From the NCBI GenBank assembly GCA_945870025.1, contig CAMBQN010000024.1, positions 1 to 39,734 of the forward strand: DNA of 39,734 bases, read 5' to 3'. Within the stretch, counting starts at the first letter, position 1; each line of letters opens with the position of its first letter. Source of the DNA: Akkermansia muciniphila. Its GTDB lineage: Bacteria > Verrucomicrobiota > Kiritimatiellia > RFP12 > JAAYNR01. Positions 33,231-39,734 of the stretch are shown here, one piece after another. The translations under genes and the position numbers were made by a program. Under the pieces are notes generated by a model. The model saw only the letters and a program-made list of their open reading frames with translations, had not been told where the DNA came from and searched no databases.

Positions 33231-34292
33231 ATGAGAAGACACATATTCTGGATAGGCGTCTGTGCCGCCACGGCGCTGCTCTCGGCGGCTAGAGCGGAGC
33301 CGGCCAAGGAGGCACCGGCCCTGCGTCTGGAGTTGGACCTGGTTGACGGTTCGCGACTCATCGGCACCCCCGTCATCGCAACCGTGCCCGTGCAGACGTC
33401 TTACGCCAAGATGGAGGTGCCGTTGACGCAAATCAAGGCCCTGAAGATCGGTGACGATCACGAGACCGTGACCCTGAACTTGCGCAACGGCGACACGCTG
33501 ACCGGCGTGATCAGTCTCAAACCGATTGAGCTGAAGACCGTGTTCGGAACGGTTTCGATCGGCATCGAGCGTCTACGGGCGATTCGCGTCGTGCTGACGG
33601 GCGGCGCTTTGCCAGAGTCGCTGCAAAAAGGACTGGTGCTGTACTACTCCTTTGACCGGGACGATGGCGACAAAGTGACCGATAGCAGCGCAAAAGAGAA
33701 TCACGGCACGGTACGCGGCGCACGGTTTACGCCGGAGGGCAAGTCCGGCGGCGCCATGGTTTTTGACGGCGCAGATGACTACCTGGATGCGGGCAATCCC
33801 CCTTCCCTGCAACTCACGGCCAACTTCACGCTGGCCGCCTGGATCTGTCAGGAACAGACGCAGACCCACTTCGGGCTCATCACCAAGAGTCAGGGCCATC
33901 CGGAACAGGATCGCCGCGGTATTGAGTTCATGCTGAATATGGGCGGCGGGCTATGCGCCTATTTCTGGGACGCATCCACCCGCTTCTTCAGCGGCGGTGT
34001 GAAGAACAAGATAATCCGGCAGCAGGAGTGGACCCATGTTGTGCTGCAACACGATAGCGCCCTGCCCGATCACCAGATGCGCATGTTCATCAACGGCGTC
34101 CCTTGCGAGATGGGCTTCGGATACGAAGCGATCACGTCCATTCCGGTTGTGCGCAACGTCGCCGAGCCCGTTCGCATCGGTTGCATGCGCCCCGGAAAAG
34201 AACACTTCAAGGGCCGCATGGACGACGTGATGATCTTCAGCCGCACTCTGTCGGCTGATGAAGTTCAGACGCTGTACGGCATTCAGAAGTAG
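33231..34292 (+). CDS. Array paralogue P6: N-module plus LamG-like domain
   Basis: A 353-residue exported protein. The type A signal peptide (HIFWIGVCAATALLSAARA) leads into the standard N-module (about 32-115) with the VISLKPIELKTVFGTVSIG variant. The LamG-like domain (about 131-350) has KGLVLYYSFDRDDGD, GGAMVFDGADDYLDAG, FTLAAWICQEQTQTH, EWTHVVLQHDS, MFINGV and RMDDVMIFSRTLSADEV. The start at 33231 is preferred over in-frame ATG 33222, because GGGGAAGG abuts the latter and is properly spaced only for 33231. P5 ends 23 bases upstream. Confidence 0.85.
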   Translation: MRRHIFWIGVCAATALLSAARAEPAKEAPALRLELDLVDGSRLIGTPVIATVPVQTSYAKMEVPLTQIKALKIGDDHETVTLNLRNGDTLTGVISLKPIELKTVFGTVSIGIERLRAIRVVLTGGALPESLQKGLVLYYSFDRDDGDKVTDSSAKENHGTVRGARFTPEGKSGGAMVFDGADDYLDAGNPPSLQLTANFTLAAWICQEQTQTHFGLITKSQGHPEQDRRGIEFMLNMGGGLCAYFWDASTRFFSGGVKNKIIRQQEWTHVVLQHDSALPDHQMRMFINGVPCEMGFGYEAITSIPVVRNVAEPVRIGCMRPGKEHFKGRMDDVMIFSRTLSADEVQTLYGIQK

Positions 34293-34317
34293 GACCCATT
34301 AGAGAGAGACATGCACC

Positions 34318-35334
34318 ATGAATAGGATCACGTACGTACTGGCCATCGGAGCGATCGCCTCCCTCGCCGTCTCATCCTGGGGCGAAGAGGCGCAGACCAA
34401 CGCCCCTCTTCGCCTCGCCATCGACTTGGTCGACGGCTCGCGTCTCATCGGCACCCCCGGCCTCGCGACCGTGCCCGTGCAGACGGCATACGCCAAGATG
34501 GATGTGCCCCTGACGCAAGTCCAGGCCCTGAAGATCGGCGACGATCACGAGACCGTGACCCTGAACTTGCGCAACGGCGACACGCTGACCGGCGTGCTCA
34601 GTCTCAAGCCGATTGAGCTGAAGACCCTGTTCGGAACGGCATCCATCGGCATCGAGCACATCCGGCAGTTCACGATCGTACGAACGGGCGGCGCATTGCC
34701 GGAGACCCTGCGAAAAGGCCTGATCCTGTATTACTCGTTCGATCAGAACGATGGCGACAAAGTCACCGAAGACAGCGGCAAGGGTCATGACGGCACCGTG
34801 AAGGGCGCCACGTGGATACCCAAAGGCAAGATCGGCGGGGCCTATAGTTTCAATGGAAAGAATGCCCGTATTAGTTTAGGTCAGCCAATGCCTGACTCGA
34901 CTTCCGGAACCGTTTCTTTGTGGATGAGATCGACGTCCACCGAACAAGGCGCCTTCTTGGCAAAGGGAGTGTCTGATGCAGGCGACGGACCTTATCTCAT
35001 TTTTACATTGTGGTCGGGGCACATGGCGTTTTGGTATTGGAATTGTACCGCTCTTTCATCAACCACAATCATTAATGATGGGAAATGGCGTCACTTGGTT
35101 TGGACTCAAGATGGAACCAATCTGGTCATGTATGCAGATGGCATTAGGCAAACTTACTCTATAAGCCCGGGCGGATACTGGTTTTCCAGTTTTGCTGGAA
35201 ATACTTGGAACTTGGGTGTATTAGACAGATCTACTGATTTTGGTTACTATGATGGGGACTTGGATGAAGTGATGATATACAACCGCGCTTTGTCCGAAGA
35301 CGATGTAAAGCTGCTCTACGACGCCGGGAAGTGA
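34318..35334 (+). CDS. Array paralogue P7: N-module plus AT-rich LamG-like domain
   Basis: A 338-residue exported protein with a type B-like signal peptide (VLAIGAIASLAVSSWG) and mature start EEAQTNAPLRL. The N-module (about 32-115) is nearly identical to its neighbours. The LamG-like domain (about 131-336) has KGLILYYSFDQNDGD, GGAYSFNGKNARISL, SGTVSLWMRS, KWRHLVWTQDG, MYADGIRQT and DLDEVMIYNRALSEDDV. From about 34850 to 35285 the DNA is clearly AT-richer: 24/60 G+C in 35041-35100 and 22/60 in 35221-35280, against 37/60 in 34561-34620. This suggests that the C-domain came from another source while the N-module stayed local. Confidence 0.85.
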   Translation: MNRITYVLAIGAIASLAVSSWGEEAQTNAPLRLAIDLVDGSRLIGTPGLATVPVQTAYAKMDVPLTQVQALKIGDDHETVTLNLRNGDTLTGVLSLKPIELKTLFGTASIGIEHIRQFTIVRTGGALPETLRKGLILYYSFDQNDGDKVTEDSGKGHDGTVKGATWIPKGKIGGAYSFNGKNARISLGQPMPDSTSGTVSLWMRSTSTEQGAFLAKGVSDAGDGPYLIFTLWSGHMAFWYWNCTALSSTTIINDGKWRHLVWTQDGTNLVMYADGIRQTYSISPGGYWFSSFAGNTWNLGVLDRSTDFGYYDGDLDEVMIYNRALSEDDVKLLYDAGK

Positions 35335-35416
35335 CGGGGACAAAAGAGAACGTTGATGCCGCCTGCGGAACGAAGCCTTCAACGGAAACGTTTCTATTCG
35401 AAAGGATCCGAACGCA

Positions 35417-36532
35417 ATGAAGACCGACGCAACTCGGATGGCGGCCCTGCTGGCATTGGTGCTGGGTGGAAGCGCTAGGGCTGGGATAGACAACACCAAT
35501 CAGCCGCTCCGCCTCGAACTCGACCTGGTCGACGGCTCGCGTCTCATCGGCACCCCCGGCCTTGCGACCGTGCCGGTGCAGACTTCCTACGCCAAGATGG
35601 ATGTGCCCCTGACGCAAATCCAGGCCCTTAAGATCGGCGACGATCACGAGACCGTGACTTTGAACTTGCGCAACGGCGACACGCTGACCGGCGTGATCAG
35701 TCTCAAGCCGATTGAGCTGAAGACCCTGTTCGGAACGGCATCCATCGGCATCGAGCATGTCAAGCAGATCGACGTCGTGCTGACGGGCGGCGCATTGCCG
35801 GAGGCCTTGCGAAGCGGACTGATCCTGCGCTATTCTTTCGACCGCGACGACCAAGGGACGGTCGTTGACACCAGCGGTCGACGCAACGACGGAGTCGTGC
35901 GCGGTGCCGCGTGGACGTCGAAGGGAAAGATGGGCGGGGCTTACGTATTTGACGGCAACGATGATTTCATCACGATGAAGCCGTCGGCACCGATTCCGAG
36001 TGTCGGCGACTTTACCGTATCGCTGTGGACCTATGCGCAGGGGCGGAAACCGCAGATCAATGGCAGCGGCGCCAGTGTGGACCGGCAGTACATTCTGGAT
36101 ACTCATTCTGATGCGGTATCCGGCCAGTACCAGACCGGATTCTTCCTGGTGTATGATTTCAACGGCTCAGGCATCGGCGAGGTCCACAACGGCATTCACT
36201 TCGGCATGTCCGAGAACGGGTATACCGAACAAAACACGCGAGCTGACGTCGCGGACAAGTGGCGCCATCTGGTGTTCGCTCGACGTGGCACGGAGGACTA
36301 CACCTATCTCGATGGCAAGCTGCTGGACAGCACCTACGCCAAGAGAGTGCAACGAAACGATTTGCTGGACCTCAATCACACATGGAGTATCGGAACTTTC
36401 GCAGGGAACAACGGTCCAGGGAGCCGGCAGGTTAATTACTCCTTCAAAGGGAGTATGGATGAGGTCATGGTCTTCAACCGGGCACTGTCTGCGGATGAGG
36501 TCAGGCAACTTTTTGACTCTCAGAAGGAGTAG
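35417..36532 (+). CDS. Array paralogue P8: N-module plus LamG-like domain
   Basis: A 371-residue exported protein, longest of the array. The signal peptide (MAALLALVLGGSARA) is unique to this copy. The N-module (about 32-115) matches P7 almost exactly, including the FGTASIGIEH variant. The LamG-like domain (about 131-368) has SGLILRYSFDRDDQG, GGAYVFDGNDDFITM, GDFTVSLWTYAQG, KWRHLVFARRG, YLDGKLLDS and SMDEVMVFNRALSADEV. A relatively long insert with tyrosines and glycines lies around 205-260. AAAGGA lies 10 bases upstream of the start, and an 82-bp spacer follows P7. Confidence 0.85.
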   Translation: MKTDATRMAALLALVLGGSARAGIDNTNQPLRLELDLVDGSRLIGTPGLATVPVQTSYAKMDVPLTQIQALKIGDDHETVTLNLRNGDTLTGVISLKPIELKTLFGTASIGIEHVKQIDVVLTGGALPEALRSGLILRYSFDRDDQGTVVDTSGRRNDGVVRGAAWTSKGKMGGAYVFDGNDDFITMKPSAPIPSVGDFTVSLWTYAQGRKPQINGSGASVDRQYILDTHSDAVSGQYQTGFFLVYDFNGSGIGEVHNGIHFGMSENGYTEQNTRADVADKWRHLVFARRGTEDYTYLDGKLLDSTYAKRVQRNDLLDLNHTWSIGTFAGNNGPGSRQVNYSFKGSMDEVMVFNRALSADEVRQLFDSQKE

Positions 36533-36556
36533 CCCGGGTGATGAGGTTTTGTAGGG

Positions 36557-36600
36557 CGCGAGTTTGCTCGCGGTTGAAGACGGATCGACCCAGGTCGATC
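36557..36600 (+). repeat. Two adjacent hairpins between P8 and P9
   Basis: CGCGAG/CTCGCG (36557-36572, 4-base loop) is followed by GATCGACC/GGTCGATC (36583-36600, 2-base loop), both perfect. They lie in the 97-bp spacer before P9. They may reduce read-through, protect RNA ends or belong to a REP-like element; no T-run follows. Confidence 0.55.
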
Positions 36601-36629
36601 TCTAAGAGGAACAGAAGGAGACTGGCACA

Positions 36630-37700
36630 ATGAAAAGACTCAGAGGCATCCTCACAGCATGCGCTATCGTAACCGCCAACAACATCATTTTGGCCGGAAC
36701 GCCCAACACCAACGAAGTCCTGAACGTGGTGCTGGATCTCTCCGACGGCTCACGTCTCATCGGCACCCCCGGCTTCGCGACCGTGCCCGTGCAGACGACA
36801 TACGCCAAAATGGAAATTCCGCTGACGCAAATCCAGACATTGAAGATCGGTGACGATCACGAGACCGTGACCCTGAACTTGCGCAACGGCGACACGCTGA
36901 CCGGCGTGATCAGTCTCAAGCCGATTGAGCTGAAGACCGTGTTCGGGACGGCATCCATCGGCATCGAGCACATCCAGCAGTTGGATATTGTGCTGAGCGG
37001 CGGAACGGGTCAGAAGGGGCTGGTCTTATGGAACCGGCTCGGGTCGGAAAGCGATGTAAAGAATAGCCGCGTCGGGCCCGATGGCAAGTTCAACGCCGGC
37101 CGTTTCGTGGAGGGGCGCTTCGGGAAGGGCATCGAACTGAACATGCAGGAGCAGTTTGGGGTGACCTTTCCGTCCGAAATCGTGCCCGGCCCTGACGGCT
37201 GCATCGAGTTCTGGGCCAGACTGGTCAACTTCCCTGCGGACATCCGGCAACCCGGCGGCGCCTGGCCCAGCCTGATTGCGGGCGTTGACGACAAAGGCCC
37301 CGTGGGATTTCTCATGCACTTCTGCGCGAACGACGGCGGATCCGCTGGAGGACTCTGTTTCCAAGTCGCGGGCAACGGCGGAACCGGCGGGTATGGATCT
37401 TGGCCTTACGCCAAGGCCCTGGGGGCCAGCACGGCGGAGGGCTGGCATCATTACGCGCTGGTGTGGGCCGGCGATGGCATCCCCGGTGTAGATAATGGCA
37501 AGCGACGCACCGCCATCTTCGTGGACGGAAAACTCAACACCGGATTCTGGAACGGAGAAGGCGGCAGCTTGATCATCCCAAAGACCGCCCGTTTCGGGCT
37601 GCTCGCCCATCAAGGCACACCAAGCGGAAGCGTGGTCTTCGACAACCTCAAAATCTGGAGCTATGCCAAGACGGGCTTCAACGACCGTGACCGCGAGTAA
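36630..37700 (+). CDS. Array paralogue P9: hybrid N-module plus second-type LamG domain
   Basis: A 356-residue exported protein. The signal peptide (ILTACAIVTANNIILA) is unique. The N-module (about 32-115) carries the VISLKPIELKTVFGTASIG variant of P6-P8 and P10, but from QLDIVLSGG onward the DNA switches to the GLVLWNRLGSE C-domain of P3/P4. It is therefore a hybrid with the junction just after the module. The C-domain (about 127-350) ends VVFDNLKIWSYAKTGFNDR. AGAAGGAG precedes the start by 9 bases. The gene end, spacer and next signal peptide repeat the P3-P4 junction almost exactly. Confidence 0.85.
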   Translation: MKRLRGILTACAIVTANNIILAGTPNTNEVLNVVLDLSDGSRLIGTPGFATVPVQTTYAKMEIPLTQIQTLKIGDDHETVTLNLRNGDTLTGVISLKPIELKTVFGTASIGIEHIQQLDIVLSGGTGQKGLVLWNRLGSESDVKNSRVGPDGKFNAGRFVEGRFGKGIELNMQEQFGVTFPSEIVPGPDGCIEFWARLVNFPADIRQPGGAWPSLIAGVDDKGPVGFLMHFCANDGGSAGGLCFQVAGNGGTGGYGSWPYAKALGASTAEGWHHYALVWAGDGIPGVDNGKRRTAIFVDGKLNTGFWNGEGGSLIIPKTARFGLLAHQGTPSGSVVFDNLKIWSYAKTGFNDRDRE

Positions 37701-37727
37701 ACAAACACCTAATAAGAAGGATCAACC

Positions 37728-38633
37728 ATGATACCCATGAACAGCCGCAGACACGTGCTGGCCGTCGGAATGATCGTCGCCATCGCCATCTCAGCCTGGG
37801 GCGAAGAAGCGCAGACCAATGCTCCGCTACGCCTCGCCATCGACCTGGTCGACGGTTCGCGTCTCATCGGCACACCCGTCATCGCAAGCGTGCCGGTGCA
37901 GACGTCCTACGCTAAGATGGATGTGCCCCTGACGCAGATCCAGGCCCTGAAGATCGGTATCGATCATGAGACCGTGACCCTGAACTTGCGCAACGGCGAC
38001 ACGCTGACCGGTGTGATCAGTCTCAAGCCGATTGAGCTGAAAACCGTGTTCGGAACGGCATCCATCGGCATCGAACACATCCAGCAGTTTCGCGTGACGC
38101 TGGGTGGCAGGAACAACGGGTCCAAGTGGAGTTTGCGTAACGATTTTTCGACAACATCCAATCCCTGCGATCCCTGGTCCTATGGATGGACACCCGACGG
38201 CAATCCGACCTTTACGCGCTATGCGTCCATAATTCATAAACCGGGCGTGGATGGGTGGCAAGCGGCCCAAGATGCCCAGTGCATCTGGATCAATCACAGC
38301 GCAGAGACGATGTATGGCGCACGTCCGGGAGAGGTGTCCATTCATCCCGGACCCAACGGGGAACACAGTGTCGTGCGCTGGCAGGCCCCCAGATCGTGTA
38401 CGATTATCGTAAAAGGCGCCTTTGGTTCAGGAGATGAAGGGGCCATGACTGTCCGTGTTCGCCACAACGCAACGCAACTGTTTTTGGCTTCCGACACATC
38501 CAAAGATGAGCCGTTCCTGTTTGAAGTGAAGGTGCAACAAGACGACACCGTGGACTTTGATGTGGGTTGCGGAAGAGGCGGTAGTATGTGGTGCGGCACG
38601 ACCCCGATTGACGCGGAAATTGTTGTGAAATGA
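37728..38633 (+). CDS. Array paralogue P10: N-module plus unrelated beta-sandwich
   Basis: A 301-residue exported protein with a type B signal peptide (HVLAVGMIVAIAISAWG). The N-module (about 35-118) is standard, with Ile replacing the usual Asp in KIGIDHE. The C-domain (about 122-301) is not LamG-like. It starts SKWSLRNDFSTTSNPCDPWS and contains SVVRWQAPRSCTIIVKGAFG, TQLFLASDT and VQQDDTVDFDVGCGRGG. It resembles carbohydrate-binding-like jelly rolls seen behind other domains in PVC proteins, though I cannot name the family. AAGAAGGA lies 8 bases upstream, with an alternative ATG three codons on. The domain swap behind a conserved module is the clearest case of modularity in the array. Confidence 0.85.
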   Translation: MIPMNSRRHVLAVGMIVAIAISAWGEEAQTNAPLRLAIDLVDGSRLIGTPVIASVPVQTSYAKMDVPLTQIQALKIGIDHETVTLNLRNGDTLTGVISLKPIELKTVFGTASIGIEHIQQFRVTLGGRNNGSKWSLRNDFSTTSNPCDPWSYGWTPDGNPTFTRYASIIHKPGVDGWQAAQDAQCIWINHSAETMYGARPGEVSIHPGPNGEHSVVRWQAPRSCTIIVKGAFGSGDEGAMTVRVRHNATQLFLASDTSKDEPFLFEVKVQQDDTVDFDVGCGRGGSMWCGTTPIDAEIVVK

Positions 38634-38654
38634 ACACGGGGAAGAAAGAATGAT

Positions 38655-39146
38655 ATGAGAAGGCACCTATTCTGGATATGCGTATGCGCGGCCACGACGC
38701 TGCTCACGGCGGCTGGAGAAGAAGCTGCACCGAAGGTTTCCGAGCAAATAGATAAGGCGCTCGTTAAGCGCGGTGAAGCCCGCGATGCGCGTTCTGGCGC
38801 TACCCCGGCCACTCAGCCGGACGTGCCGTTGGCTGCGGCAAGCGATGACGTTCATGCCGGACCGGTTCCGCAACGCATAACCAACGACGAGTTCTTCCAG
38901 TGGGACGATCACGGAGACATTTACTTCGCCGACGTCCAGGCGGATCGAAGCGTACGCGACAAGGCGGCCGACCGCCTGAGCGAAGCCGGGCCAGCCGCCG
39001 GTTCGGCGACGCTTCCCCACGCGGACGCCTTTCGAATCCAGTGCAGGAAGCCGGCGGATCACGTTGCCGTAACCGTCGGGGCTGACACCACGACCTTCAA
39101 GACGGCGAAGACGCTGATGATCGAATGGGTTGATTTCTTCCGGTGA
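38655..39146 (+). CDS. Exported protein with array-type signal peptide, unknown body
   Basis: A 163-residue protein. The spacer before it and its signal peptide (HLFWICVCAATTLLTAAGEE) are the type A parts of the array, close to P3 and P6 in DNA. After EEA the sequence is unrelated: no N-module and no LamG domain. The body is polar, with a stretch resembling a structured segment from RITNDEFFQWDDHGDIYFAD to ADAFRIQCRKPADHVAV. It could be a small periplasmic protein that captured an array leader, or a remnant of a larger gene. It starts 21 bases after the P10 stop. I recognise no family. Confidence 0.6.
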   Translation: MRRHLFWICVCAATTLLTAAGEEAAPKVSEQIDKALVKRGEARDARSGATPATQPDVPLAAASDDVHAGPVPQRITNDEFFQWDDHGDIYFADVQADRSVRDKAADRLSEAGPAAGSATLPHADAFRIQCRKPADHVAVTVGADTTTFKTAKTLMIEWVDFFR

Positions 39147-39197
39147 TGAACGTGTAGGCCGAATCCGGTCTCTAGGAATTGTAGACAATGAAAGTCG

Positions 39198-39226
39198 GGA
39201 ACAAAAAGCGCCTGATCGGCGTCTAA
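39198..39226 (+). promoter_or_regulatory. ECF/sigma-E-like promoter for the VIT gene
   Basis: GGAACAA (39198-39204), 16 bases, GTCTAA (39221-39226), a near copy of the promoter before P1. The shared extended form is TCGGGAACAAA, 12 bases, GGCGTCTAA. It lies in the 133-bp gap before the VIT gene, so the array and the VIT gene probably answer to the same sigma factor. Confidence 0.65.
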
Positions 39227-39246
39227 TCCTCATAGAAACAACCAGA

Positions 39247-39266
39247 GCGCCCTCCACGCAGGGCGC
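39247..39266 (+). promoter_or_regulatory. Hairpin in the VIT gene leader
   Basis: GCGCCCT (39247-39253) and AGGGCGC (39260-39266) form a perfect 7-bp stem with a 6-base loop, 13 bases before the start codon and just upstream of the ribosome site (GGGAGA, 39267-39272). It would lie in the 5' untranslated RNA of the ECF-type transcript. Confidence 0.4.
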
Positions 39267-39279
39267 GGGAGATCAAATC

Positions 39280-39734
39280 ATGAACACCCTGAAACGCTTC
39301 CTGCCCGCACTCTTCTGCATCCTGTCGCTCGGCGCCGCGCGCGGCTTTGCCGCCGGCATGCTGATCCCCAAGGACGAGTCCATCCCGCCGCTGGCCATCG
39401 AGAGCCAGCGCGTGGACATCCGGATCAAGGACGGCGTCGCCACGGCCAAGATCGAACAGGTCTTTCGCAACAGCGTCAACCGTGACCTGGAGGCGGTCTT
39501 TGTCTTCCCGCTTCCCGCGAACGCCAGCATCTCCGATTTCGCCATGATGATCAACGGCAAGCGGATGAGCGGGGAGCTTGTGGAAAAGGGCAAGGCGCGG
39601 GGAATTTACGAGGACATCGTGCGCCGCATGAAGGATCCGGGTCTGCTGGAGCACATCGGCGGCAACCTGTTCCGCATTAGCGTGTTCCCGGTTCCGGCCA
39701 ACGGCCTGCAGAAGATCGAACTGGAGTATTCGCA
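39280..39734 (+). CDS. VIT-domain exported protein (truncated by window end)
   Basis: The first 151 codons of a gene that continues past the window. A signal peptide (1-25, LPALFCILSLGAARGFAAG) is followed by a vault/inter-alpha-trypsin (VIT) domain: AKIEQVFRNSVNRDLEAVFV, FPLPANASISDFAM, INGKRMSGELVEKGKARGIY and NLFRISVFPVPANG. In most bacterial homologues VIT is followed by a VWA domain, often in exported or sortase-linked surface proteins, but the rest is not visible here. The start at 39280 has GGGAGA 7 bases upstream. Together with the VWA protein at 24016 it brackets the two-component pair and the LamG array. Confidence 0.85.
   Translation, partial: MNTLKRFLPALFCILSLGAARGFAAGMLIPKDESIPPLAIESQRVDIRIKDGVATAKIEQVFRNSVNRDLEAVFVFPLPANASISDFAMMINGKRMSGELVEKGKARGIYEDIVRRMKDPGLLEHIGGNLFRISVFPVPANGLQKIELEYS

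Larger units (their letters stand above)
27766..38081 (+). repeat. Ten copies of a ~250-bp N-module in tandem genes
   Basis: Approximate copies: 27766-28014, 28859-29110, 29963-30214, 31078-31329, 32257-32508, 33324-33575, 34411-34662, 35510-35761, 36723-36974, 37830-38081. Copies 3, 4 and 6-10 are nearly identical in DNA (for example GATCACGAGACCGTGAC followed by the TTGCGCAACGGCGAC word), while copies 1, 2 and 5 are diverged but align in protein. Each copy encodes about 84 residues with two similar halves, around VDGSRLIGTP and RNGDTLTGVI, each followed by a hydrophobic strand, F/YG or YAK, and an IPLxxI-type strand. Spacing between copies is about 1.0-1.2 kb. Confidence 0.9.

Noticed and set aside
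28700..36535. C-terminal sorting signals (LPxTG, PEP-CTERM) on array proteins
   Set aside because: The proteins end within or just after the LamG fold (RALSxxEVxxL), with no hydrophobic helix or basic tail.
36551..36600. tRNA-like or attenuator structure between P8 and P9
   Set aside because: Two short independent hairpins without cloverleaf features, T-loop or U-tract; kept only as a repeat.
27766..38081. Regularly spaced repeats considered as CRISPR or VNTR
   Set aside because: The repeat units are ~250 bp, coding, ~1.1 kb apart and in frame with signal peptides, which is a gene family rather than CRISPR.

Overview
The window is GC-rich and contains only bacterial protein-coding genes. 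I see no rRNA, tRNA, CRISPR array, insertion sequence or integrase. The gene mix suggests a member of the PVC superphylum, most likely Kiritimatiellota or Verrucomicrobiota. It includes Hanks-type Ser/Thr kinases (one with a leucine-rich-repeat ectodomain), a PilT ATPase with a TPR tail, a sigma-54 activator with its histidine kinase, a heparinase-like protein, L-fucose isomerase and many exported LamG-like proteins. This assignment is an inference from gene content; there is no marker gene in the window.

Layout. Positions 1-275 hold palindromic repeats and the leader of fucI (276-2147, +). A hairpin terminator at 2194-2220 separates fucI from a long minus-strand stretch (2228-21012). Read from right to left, that stretch encodes: a PAS protein, PilT with a TPR tail, a heparinase-like protein, a repeat-filled 500-bp gap, a histidine kinase with its NtrC-type regulator, thiol peroxidase, a TrpR-family repressor, a class I aminotransferase, an exported YdjY-like protein, a PfkB sugar kinase, a 2-hydroxyacid dehydrogenase translationally linked to a class B penicillin-binding protein, and the kinase-LRR receptor. 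From 21251 everything reads rightwards: a receiver-Ser/Thr kinase fusion, rmuC, an exported VWA protein, a membrane histidine kinase and its OmpR-type regulator.

The most unusual region is 27.6-39.7 kb. Ten consecutive exported paralogues (27670-38633) share an N-terminal module of about 85 residues, itself built from two similar halves of the form NGxxLxGxx...VxTxFGxxxIxLxxI. Behind it sit different C-terminal domains: six LamG/concanavalin-like domains of one kind, three of a second kind, and one unrelated beta-sandwich. Signal peptides, N-modules, C-domains and spacers are combined like interchangeable parts. A fossil gene end lies in one spacer, and one C-domain is strikingly AT-rich. An eleventh gene carries the same signal peptide on an unrelated body, and a VIT-domain gene runs off the right edge.

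Nearly identical sigma-E/ECF-like promoters (TCGGGAACAAA, 12 bases, GGCGTCTAA) precede both the paralogue array and the VIT gene. I propose that the VWA protein, two-component pair, paralogue array and VIT protein form one envelope or surface locus whose repertoire of C-terminal domains is diversified by recombination. The grouping is an inference; the repeats, promoters and mosaicism are visible in the sequence.
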